This document shows positions 46,183 through 53,512 of a DNA stretch of 64,000 nt, one piece after another (the first letter of the stretch is position 1; each line of letters starts with the position of its first letter). Position numbers and translations under genes: made by a program. The notes beneath the pieces are model-generated. The model was given only the letters and a program-made list of their open reading frames with translations. It was not told the DNA's origin and made no database searches. Origin of the DNA: Ignavibacteria bacterium (GTDB taxonomy: Bacteria; Bacteroidota; Ignavibacteria; Tepidaquicellales; Tepidaquicellaceae); contig JADJYU010000008.1 in assembly GCA_016719565.1 (NCBI GenBank), positions 186,001-250,000 on the forward strand, written 5' to 3'.

Positions 46183-47380
46183 TTTTAGATCGTTCGTTTT
46201 CGATGTTTTTTGCAGCCTCTAATAAGCGTTTTTGAATATTAAGTTCTTTAACCATTTCTAAAAAATGTTTTTGTAATTTTTCTTCTACTGTTTCCTTAAA
46301 ATTTTTATTTTTATTTTTTTCTATCTCATCTTCCTTATCACTGGATTTGATTGACTCCTTACTTGATTCCTTTGATTTTTTAATTATTGCATCACGAAAT
46401 TTTTGTTCATCACTTCTACTATCATAAGAGTCGAAATTGTCTTTTATTCCATCTTTATCCAAATCTTCATCCTTATTTCCAAAACCAGCAATATCATTTT
46501 CATTTGGGTTTATTAGAATTTTTTTGATAGCATCGAAAATATATTTCGCTACTTGTTTTCCATCAGGATCTATATAGTATAGCGGATTATCTAACACATA
46601 ATTATAAGGACTAAAGTCATAGTGCTTCTCCATCAGAGGATCTGTCGTTCCCCACCTCCCTATCCTCGCATCATAATACCTCGCGCCAAAATAATCATAC
46701 TCACTCTCTTTATCTCTTTCCTTTCCCGTGAATTTATACATACTATTGTCCTTAGCATAGTTCCTCTCCTCAAGACCATAACCCCAGGCATCGTAGTCTT
46801 CAGCAAATACAACTGCCGGGTTTTCATCCATTATTACTCTTATACTTCCAAGATGATCTTTTAAGTAGAAATATTTTAAGCCGCCGGCGTCTATCTTTCC
46901 TACATTGTCTAAGCCCCAAATATTCCACTGCAGCAGGGAATCGCTTTCGTATATTGCAAGCTCCTTGCCGGTGACATCGCGGGAATAAATTACGTCACTC
47001 TCTAATTCCCAGTCCGTCTCTGCATCTAATGAATCAATGTCCGGCGGCGGCGGTTCCGGCTGAGAACCGGTGTATTTATATACTTTTTTCGATATCCTGT
47101 TCCCCGCTTCGTCATAATTATAATAAGATACATAATATGAACTATCCGTAATTATTTGTGAACGGTGCCTGAGCTGTGTGAGCAGGTTTCTGTAATCGTA
47201 TTTCATTTCGCTGTTATTGTTGAGCGCTTCGGAAGTTACATTGTCGTTGTTATCATATATAAACTGTTTACCGGCTCCTAAAACTCGCTGAAGCTTATTT
47301 GTACCTGAATAATACGAGTAATTAAAATTATCCATAATCAAACCCAAACCGTTGTAACGCTTTCTTACAAATGTAATTAT
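46163..47380 (-). CDS. Orphan RHS tip 2 with its own C-terminal domain
   Basis: Open from 47380 with no proper start or signal peptide (first candidate TTG at 47347, MGLIMDNFNYSYY). Residues about 1-260 are the RHS core: KLQRVLGAGKQF, LKDHLGSIRVIMDEN, YDAWGYGLEER, YKFTGKERDKES, YFGARYYDARIGRWGTTDPLMEKHYDFSPYN, and the cleavage motif NPLYYIDPDGK. The remaining 135 residues are unique: an acidic DKDGIKDNFDSYD stretch that resembles a calcium-binding loop, then a Lys/Glu-rich helical tail. It overlaps the CPBP gene. Probably a silent tip or stand-alone toxin module. Confidence 0.8.
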   Translation of the reverse strand: MITFVRKRYNGLGLIMDNFNYSYYSGTNKLQRVLGAGKQFIYDNNDNVTSEALNNNSEMKYDYRNLLTQLRHRSQIITDSSYYVSYYNYDEAGNRISKKVYKYTGSQPEPPPPDIDSLDAETDWELESDVIYSRDVTGKELAIYESDSLLQWNIWGLDNVGKIDAGGLKYFYLKDHLGSIRVIMDENPAVVFAEDYDAWGYGLEERNYAKDNSMYKFTGKERDKESEYDYFGARYYDARIGRWGTTDPLMEKHYDFSPYNYVLDNPLYYIDPDGKQVAKYIFDAIKKILINPNENDIAGFGNKDEDLDKDGIKDNFDSYDSRSDEQKFRDAIIKKSKESSKESIKSSDKEDEIEKNKNKNFKETVEEKLQKHFLEMVKELNIQKRLLEAAKNIENERSKIGIKDN

Positions 47381-47563
47381 TTAGAAATTCCATTTCCACT
47401 TGAAGCTTTACAAGATCTTCCTTAATATCCTCCTACATAGTAATAAGTATTCTTGTATGTCTTAGAATCATTGGGTACTGTTTCGTAATAACTCAAATTG
47501 AAAGTGAGTCATTTTTTTAATTTACCAACCGCGGATGAAAAATGTAAAAATAAAGATTAAACT

Positions 47564-48163
47564 CTAATCAAAATTAACAAATATTTTTTTTCTTTCATTA
47601 TAAATATACTTAGTTGGGGATATGATTGGAGAATTTATAAATAATCGATAATCTCTGACGGTTAGGGATTGATATGGTTGGTAAGAAAAATTTTTTATTA
47701 TGTACGCAAAGGAATCTTTTGAATAATTTTTTGGATACAAATCCATTAGATCAATTGGTAAACTACCATTATTTTTGTAATATTCCTCAATATTAATTAT
47801 TATGCCATAACCCATAGATTTAAGTTCGTCAATATCTTTTCCTTTTTGATAAGTCAGTAAAAATGAAAAAAGAATTAAAATTAATGCAATGCTTTTTTGA
47901 AATTTGTTTATTCTAGATTTTAATATTTTATAACTAAAATTAAAAAAAATTAAAATAATCAAAACTAGAACGATTAATGAAGAAGTCAAATTATAAAAAA
48001 ATTCTGCAAAATCATATAATAAATCTGACCAAAAGTAAGCTATAAATCCTATTATATTTGTTAATAAAAACAAAAGATTATAAATAAGAGATAATACAAT
48101 GAGAATTGTTTCAGTGTTTATAACAATTCTTTTTCTGCGATATTCTTCTGTATTTTTTATCAA
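47564..48163 (-). CDS. Membrane protein, candidate immunity for RHS 1
   Basis: 199 residues. Three hydrophobic segments (about 14-50, 57-80, 88-105) are followed by a soluble domain (IIINIEEYYKNNGSLPIDLMDLYP...YQSLTVRDYRLFINS). No family recognised. It lies 17 bp after the stop of the RHS 1 gene on the same strand, the usual place for an immunity gene. Its base composition is more AT-rich than its neighbours. The immunity role is inferred from position. Confidence 0.6.
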   Translation of the reverse strand: MIKNTEEYRRKRIVINTETILIVLSLIYNLLFLLTNIIGFIAYFWSDLLYDFAEFFYNLTSSLIVLVLIILIFFNFSYKILKSRINKFQKSIALILILFSFLLTYQKGKDIDELKSMGYGIIINIEEYYKNNGSLPIDLMDLYPKNYSKDSFAYIIKNFSYQPYQSLTVRDYRLFINSPIISPTKYIYNERKKIFVNFD

Positions 48164-48180
48164 TTATACTCGAAACTTAA

Positions 48181-50640
48181 TTAATATTTTCCAATACCCT
48201 TAATATCATCATTCTTTAAAGGTTCTCCTCTGTATGGCCTATATGAGGCTCGTGCAGGTAAAGGAACGTCATTTTCATCATATGGAATATATATTTTTTC
48301 AGAAGAAATGCTAGGATCAGAAGGGTCAATAATATTTTGTTCATCTAAATAATCGTTGAAGTTTATATAAACATCACTTTCATTTGTATTATTCCCAAAT
48401 CTCGCACCTTCTAAATTCGAAGGTCTATCTTCAGGGTCATTGGCGGATTCATTACCGATCATAAATTGTCCATGTTCTAAAGCTTCTCCCAAAATAATGG
48501 CTTTCTGTATAGAGAATTTAGTTGATACTGCAGCAGCTGAGAAGAAATGTTTTAAATCAATAAATCCGCCTTTTTCCGTATAAATGTATCTTACGGTACT
48601 TTCATCAAATACATTTGAAAGTTCGTAATAAGTCTTTCCTTTATTTTGTTCAATAACTTTCATTACTTGTTCTTTTGAGCCAAGAAATTTTCTGTAAGGA
48701 TCACGACCATCTGGATCATAAAAAATTAGCGGATTATCAAGCACATAATTATAAGGACTAAAATCAAAGTGCTTCTCCATCAGAGGATCTGTCGTTCCCC
48801 ACCTCCCGATCCTCGAATCATAATACCTCGCGCCGAAGTAGTCATACTTGCTTTCCGGATCGCGTTCTTTTCCGGTGAACTTATATACACTGCCGTCGCT
48901 GTGGTATTCACGGTTCTGAAGAAGATAGCCCCACGCATCATAATCTTGCCCTGAAATTACAGAATTATTTTCATCTATCACTGCTCTTATCGAACCGAGA
49001 TGATCCTTCAGATAAAAATTCAGAGCGCCTGAGCTTGTTATGTATCCTTCATTCCCAAGTCCCCATATATTATTTTGCATAAGGTTTCCGTTTACATAAA
49101 GCGCAACTTCTTTTCCCGACAAGTCGCGGGAATATACTTCATCTTTTATCAGATCCCAGTAGCTGGTCATGTCTCCGACATCTCCGATATCAGGAGTCTC
49201 GACGCTGTCTGACGGCTGTAATCCAATGTATAGAAAAACATTCTTTCTGATGCGGTTGCCTGCTTCGTCATAAAAGTAATAAGTTACATAAACTAAACTG
49301 TCTTCATATACTATTTTTTTATTTCGTATTTGAGTGATAAGATTTCTGTGATCGTACTCTATGTCGCGGTTACGGTTTACTTCATCGGTGAGCATATTGC
49401 CGTTTGCATCGTAAGTATATTGTGTTGTCGATCCGGAAACTTTTTGAAGCTTATTTGTACCTGAATAGTATGAGTAATAAAAATTATCCATAATCGAACC
49501 TGACCCGCTATATCGCCTAAGCTCCGTGATGTTGCCGTCTTTATCATAAGCGTTTCCAAGCTTGAAGTCATCTTTATACTGAGTATTGTCATTCTCAGTT
49601 TCCAGAAGACGGTTTGATAAGTCATATGTAAAGTTGAAATTCAATGCTGAAGTATTTGTAAAGTTATCCTTATAACTTCCTAAAAATTCCTGACTTTTAA
49701 CATTACCGTTTAAAAAATATTCGTTTGTGTATTCAAACATACCGTCGTTGTTTTGAAAATTAAAAATCCTGCCGCGCGAATCATATAAATAATGATTCCT
49801 GGAAAATCCTCCGAATATAAACTCATTTAGCTGAGAGTTTTTTGTATAATTATATTCCGCAAGATTTATAAAATCAGGATTTGGTACATCGGGAATATCA
49901 TATTTATCAACACTGCTGAGTCTTCCGGTATAATCATAGGTGTTCCTGAAGGAGATCTTTTCGTTGTCTCCGAGATGCGAATAGTCCGTCACCTGATCCT
50001 GCGAGTTATAAGTATAATCCGTTATCAAAGTATCAAATCCTGAAATAATATTCCACATCTTTATGACTCTTCCTCTTACGTCATACTTGTAATATTTAAA
50101 ATTCCATGAGTCGCTGTAGCGAGTTCTGTATGCAGTCGAAACAAGATTTCCGTTTGAATATACCGGGGAGGTATAATCCGGAGGGGCTGTGAACAAGCTG
50201 TTAACAATTGCCGATGAGATAGTATCATATACATTTATGGTCAGATAATAATCTGCATTTGCGGTATTGAACTGTTCACCGTTCGAAGGTGAGTCATCTA
50301 AAAATACATTTTCTCCAATACCTGTCAGTCTGTTCAGTCCGTCATAATTTCTGTACATAAATTTATCGACGTCTGAACTTCTTTGATTAGCATCCTGCGA
50401 ATATGTAAGATTACTGTTCTTATCATAAGAGTAATCTGTCTCCCCTGCATCCGGTGTTATTCGTTTTGACTGTCTGCCGTAGCTGTCATAGGAATACCTG
50501 ATTATTTTACCTGCAGGAGTTTTTACTCTGGTTAATCTGTATAAGCTGTCATATAAATAATCGGTAGTCAGAAAGCCGGGCGGATCGTCACCTACAGTCG
50601 AGCCTTCAATGAATTTTCTTTCTCTTCTCAGATTTCCCAC
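48181..50640 (-). CDS. RHS-repeat protein 1, 5'-truncated, with C-terminal effector-like domain
   Basis: 819 residues from a GTG at 50640, but the frame stays open to 50733 (TAA at 50734-50736) with matching RHS sequence (GFIEKQTYRDEEGNDFEKYFD) and no signal peptide. The true N-terminus is therefore missing. Many YD repeats (YLYDSLYRLTRVKTPAG, YSYDKNSNLTYSQD) precede the core LKDHLGSIRAVIDEN...YFGARYYDSRIGRWGTTDP and the cleavage motif NPLIFYDPDGR near residue 645. The last roughly 170 residues form a distinct domain (GGFIDLKHFFSAAAVS, EALEHGQ, PEDRPSNLEGARFG) that I cannot name. It is expected to be the toxin or effector. Downstream membrane gene is the candidate immunity. Confidence 0.85.
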   Translation of the reverse strand: MGNLRRERKFIEGSTVGDDPPGFLTTDYLYDSLYRLTRVKTPAGKIIRYSYDSYGRQSKRITPDAGETDYSYDKNSNLTYSQDANQRSSDVDKFMYRNYDGLNRLTGIGENVFLDDSPSNGEQFNTANADYYLTINVYDTISSAIVNSLFTAPPDYTSPVYSNGNLVSTAYRTRYSDSWNFKYYKYDVRGRVIKMWNIISGFDTLITDYTYNSQDQVTDYSHLGDNEKISFRNTYDYTGRLSSVDKYDIPDVPNPDFINLAEYNYTKNSQLNEFIFGGFSRNHYLYDSRGRIFNFQNNDGMFEYTNEYFLNGNVKSQEFLGSYKDNFTNTSALNFNFTYDLSNRLLETENDNTQYKDDFKLGNAYDKDGNITELRRYSGSGSIMDNFYYSYYSGTNKLQKVSGSTTQYTYDANGNMLTDEVNRNRDIEYDHRNLITQIRNKKIVYEDSLVYVTYYFYDEAGNRIRKNVFLYIGLQPSDSVETPDIGDVGDMTSYWDLIKDEVYSRDLSGKEVALYVNGNLMQNNIWGLGNEGYITSSGALNFYLKDHLGSIRAVIDENNSVISGQDYDAWGYLLQNREYHSDGSVYKFTGKERDPESKYDYFGARYYDSRIGRWGTTDPLMEKHFDFSPYNYVLDNPLIFYDPDGRDPYRKFLGSKEQVMKVIEQNKGKTYYELSNVFDESTVRYIYTEKGGFIDLKHFFSAAAVSTKFSIQKAIILGEALEHGQFMIGNESANDPEDRPSNLEGARFGNNTNESDVYINFNDYLDEQNIIDPSDPSISSEKIYIPYDENDVPLPARASYRPYRGEPLKNDDIKGIGKY

Positions 50641-50750
50641 AGCGTCAAAATACTTTTCGAAATCATTACCTTCTTCGTCTCTGTATGTCTGCTTTTCAAT
50701 AAATCCCGAATTATTAAGTGGTTTTGAATTTAATTATATTAAAAAATAAA

Positions 50751-50778
50751 AAACCCCGCATTCATTTAAGCGGGGTTT
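50751..50778 (-). terminator. Intrinsic terminator of the 246-aa gene
   Basis: Nine-bp arms AAACCCCGC/GCGGGGTTT; on the minus strand followed by a TTTTTTATTTTTT run. A degraded equivalent is at 5513-5531. Confidence 0.85.
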
Positions 50779-50805
50779 GTGTTTTTACGATTTATTTATT
50801 TTCTG

Positions 50806-51546
50806 TTATTTCACTGTTTCTCTTTCAGGGTTCGGTTCATTTCCTGCATTGCTCACTTCCCCTGATGTATTACCATTCCTCGCGAAGCCTCCTGTATGTC
50901 TGTATCCCAGGTCCTTTATCACTCTGGCGGATTTATATCCCGCATGGAAATCAGGATCAATGATTTTGAATTTATTCATAAGTCTGTCTATGGAATCCAA
51001 TATATTGTCAGCTTCTCTAAATATCGTCTGCATTGTCTTCTTAGCTCCTGACTTCGTTGCTGCGCCTGTATTTCTGACTCCAAGAGCATCAGTATACTGT
51101 GCGATCTTTTCTTCGAATTCTGTGAAACTATCCGCTGTGATCCCATACCGTGTTAAGTCTTCCCGGAATCTTAAAGCCGTATCTTTAATCGAGATCAGCT
51201 CTATAACAAGTCCGGCATCTCTGTATTTATTCAAGTGCGAGATCTTGAAATTCACGGATTCCATCAGCAGTATATCTCCTTTTTTCTTTGCGTAAGAATA
51301 TATAGCTCCTGCAACCGCAAGCCCGTGATCCGTTGCTGCATTTCTCATTTCCATTTTATTTCTCACCTTACCTGTTGTCGATTTGCTTCTCTCGTTTTCA
51401 ATCGATTCAATGTTATGAAGGATTGATTTGAATGTGTTCACGTGTTCTGTGAATTCTTCATTGTCCGTGTATCCCGCGCTGTGATCATCAAGATACGCGC
51501 GTACTCCTGTAAACATGGAGTATTTGTTTTTTTGATATTTAATCAT
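50806..51546 (-). CDS. Uncharacterised helical protein linked to a 21-bp array
   Basis: 246 residues, no signal peptide or membrane helix, mostly predicted alpha-helix in four or more long helices: NEEFTEHVNTFKSILHNIESIENERSKS, then KVRNKMEMRNAATDHGLAVAGAIYSYAKKKG, then IKDTALRFREDLTRYGITADS, FREADNILDSIDRLMNKFK. The end (about 220-246) is Asn/Gly/Glu-rich and disordered. I do not recognise a named family. It has its own terminator. About 300 bp upstream lies the 21-bp tandem array, and remnants of a second copy of gene plus array are at 5.5-6.6 kb. Repeated presence in one genome suggests a mobile or multicopy unit. Confidence 0.75.
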   Translation of the reverse strand: MIKYQKNKYSMFTGVRAYLDDHSAGYTDNEEFTEHVNTFKSILHNIESIENERSKSTTGKVRNKMEMRNAATDHGLAVAGAIYSYAKKKGDILLMESVNFKISHLNKYRDAGLVIELISIKDTALRFREDLTRYGITADSFTEFEEKIAQYTDALGVRNTGAATKSGAKKTMQTIFREADNILDSIDRLMNKFKIIDPDFHAGYKSARVIKDLGYRHTGGFARNGNTSGEVSNAGNEPNPERETVK

Positions 51547-51626
51547 CTTACTAATTTTCCTTTCGCCGTATTTACGGCATTTTTTTTTAGTTTATGGTTT
51601 ATTGTTAATTCGCCGTTCCATCTCCG

Positions 51627-51655
51627 GTAGAGACGCCCAATTTGGGCGTCTCTAC
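51627..51655. repeat. Perfect 14-bp-arm palindrome
   Basis: GTAGAGACGCCCAA and TTGGGCGTCTCTAC flank a single T. It sits between the 246-aa gene and the array and has no counterpart at the decayed copy, so it was gained (or lost there) after duplication. Sequences of the GTAGAGACGC type are known as dispersed palindromes in other phyla. Confidence 0.9.
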
Positions 51656-51844
51656 TTCTTATTCCAGACTCCGGAATCTTCGGTTTGAAAATGTCCCGGC
51701 TTGTTTCTTTTTGTTACTGGTTATTTCAATTATTTGAAATTTATTTCTGTAAATCTTATCTTTTCTTATTTTTTATTGCCTCTGTTCATTTTTTTTGTGA
51801 AAAATTTTTCACTTTTTAAATTTTTTTTACTTTTTCAGAAAATT

Positions 51845-52284
51845 TATTTACCTTCACAAGACATTTCTTTACTTTCACAGGATATTTCTTAACTTTCACA
51901 AAACTTTTCTTTACTTACACCGGACATTTCCTGACTTTCACAATACATTTCTAAACATTCACAGGACATTTCCTGATTTTCATAAAACATTTCTAAACAT
52001 TCACAGGACATTTCCTGACTTTCACAATACATTTCTAAATATTCACAGGACATTTCCTGACTTTCACAAAACATTTCTAAACATTCACAGTACATTTCCT
52101 GACTTTCAACTGACATCACCTGACTTTCAAGAGACATTTCTTCCCGTTTACTGAAAATTTCTTCACTTATACAACTCTTCGTTTCGCATTCACAACTCTT
52201 CGCTTCGCATTTTACTTTCTTCGCATCGCATTTTACTTTCTTCGTTTCGCATTTTACTTTCTTTATTTGATTTCCAAATTTCAT
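51845..52284 (-). repeat. 21-bp tandem array, copy 2, with heptapeptide ORF
   Basis: A series of 21-bp units (alternating forms of CATTTCCTGACTTTCACAATA and CATTTCTAAACATTCACAGGA). An open frame from 52284 to 51889 (131 codons) is made of perfect heptads from end to end: KKVKCET-KKVKCDA at the start, then MYCECLE-MFCESQE and MSCEYLE-MYCESQE. It ends KFCES. Whether a protein is made is unknown: no start signal was recognised, and the other copy has the same 21-bp period but broken frames. It lies about 300 bp upstream of the 246-aa gene, same strand. Confidence 0.85.
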
Positions 52285-52620
52285 TTTATCACTTTTCCTC
52301 TTCTTTTTTGCATTATCAGAACTCTTTATTAAGTTTCCCCTTCGCTTTATTCAGAATTTGCAGTCCTTTGTTTAATTTCTCCGCCTCTTCGCATCACATT
52401 CATCATTCTTCATTTGATTTCACAATTTCTTTTTACAGTGATGCTGTTTCTTTTTATCATACTCCGGATTCTTTGTTTTATTTCCGGGTTACTTCTTTTC
52501 TGATCTGCACTTGTTAATTTTAATTCTCATTATTATGTGAGAATCTTAGAATTTCATTTTTCGTTAGTTCCCACCTTCATTGAAATTCTATTTCCTTAAA
52601 ATTACAGTTTAATTAATTTT
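52285..52620. other. Distal flank of the array, shared with 6.4-6.6 kb
   Basis: No gene visible. The stretch around 52316-52440 (ATCAGAACTCTTTATTAAG, TTTGCAGTCCTTTGTTTAA, CACATTCATCATTCTTCATT) is clearly homologous to 6455-6575, so the duplicated unit extends this far. Beyond about 52500 nothing is recognised. Confidence 0.6.
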
Positions 52621-52623
52621 CAT

Positions 52624-53045
52624 TTAACCGTCATCTCTGACTTTCAAATTCAAGATCAGATGTATGTAAAAGAACTATACAAAATTAACGGGAGTTTGCA
52701 CTAAAAAACTACGGACATTTTGACGATTTTGTGAAGTGAAATTTTTTTTCGGATCTTTGTCCCCCGTTAGTTAACCGTCATCCTTGATCCGACGTGAAGA
52801 TCAGATGTATGTAAAAGAACTATACAAAATTAACGGGAGTTGGCTTTTAAAAACAACGGACATTTTGACGATTTTGTAAAGTGAAATTTTTTTTCGGATT
52901 TTTGTCCCCCGTCAGTTAACCGTCATCCCTGATCCGACGTGAAGATCAGATGTATGTAAAAGAACTATACAAAATTAACGGGAGTTGGCTTTAAAAAACT
53001 ACGGACATTTTGACGATTTTGTAGAGTGGCAATTTTTCCACTTGA
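52624..53045. repeat. Three tandem copies of a 146-bp unit
   Basis: Units begin TTAACCGTCATC at 52624, 52771 and 52916 (spacings 147 and 145). Each contains GATCAGATGTATGTAAAAGA, AAAATTAACGGGAGTT, CGGACATTTTGACGATTTTG and, in the first two, TTTGTCCCCCGT. CTGATC/GATCAG in the second and third can form a small hairpin. The last copy diverges at its end. No long reading frame; function unknown. Confidence 0.9.
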
Positions 53046-53099
53046 CATTTTATGATTTATTATAGATTAATTTAAAATGACCTGAATTAATTATAAGAG

Positions 53100-53275
53100 T
53101 AAAAGTTTTGGTCCCGCAGGGACTTTATATTGGTAGTATCAGAATAAGAGTAAGAGTTTTAGTCCCGTAGGGACTTTATATTGGTAACCTGTATAAGAGA
53201 ATATCTCGTCCCTGATGAGACTGAAATTACATTCGTATCTTAGATTGCTGTCAATATCACATCCCTCCGGGTTGT
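53100..53275. repeat. GTCCCGYAGGGAC palindromic repeats
   Basis: GTCCCGCAGGGAC (53111-53123) and GTCCCGTAGGGAC (53162-53174) are each followed by TTTATATTGGTA. Degenerate inverted copies (CTCGTCCCTGATGAGAC, CAATATCACATCCCTCCGGG) lie to the right. Same family as at 43.9 kb. Confidence 0.8.
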
Positions 53276-53276
53276 C

Positions 53277-53370
53277 AGACTGTCCGAAAACAAAATCTTT
53301 ATGCCTTCTTCTAAAACCCAAAGTCTCCAATAAATACTGTTTATTAAAATTTCAATTTTATCGGACATGC
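53277..53370. mobile_element. Solo IS end(s) of the IS1182-like element
   Basis: AGACTGTCCGAAAAC at 53277-53291 is a 15/15 match to the left inverted repeat at 4423. A partial right end (ATCGGACATGCT) lies near 53359. The 70 bp between code for nothing. It is either a tiny deletion derivative or unrelated decay, and it begins directly after a CATCCCTCCGGG palindrome half. Confidence 0.5.
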
Positions 53371-53512
53371 TGTCCCGATTGGAAGCTTACTCATTTTTGC
53401 AGCTGTCAGTGTTCCAAAAAATTGCACCATTATAACTCAATGTAAATTGTATATTTCATACAAATTATTTGACCATCAATACGGCGGGAATAAGTTTTAT
53501 TGCTTTTCATAA

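Noticed and set aside
50777..51295. Plus-strand 172-codon open frame
   Set aside because: It is antisense to the 246-aa gene, which has a terminator, a clear start and a second copy elsewhere.
51845..52284. Diversity-generating retroelement (variable repeat next to an unknown gene)
   Set aside because: No reverse transcriptase, template repeat or adenine-specific variation is seen.
53215..53445. Plus-strand 76-codon open frame in the 53-kb spacer
   Set aside because: It crosses palindromic repeats and an IS end and has no recognisable similarity.
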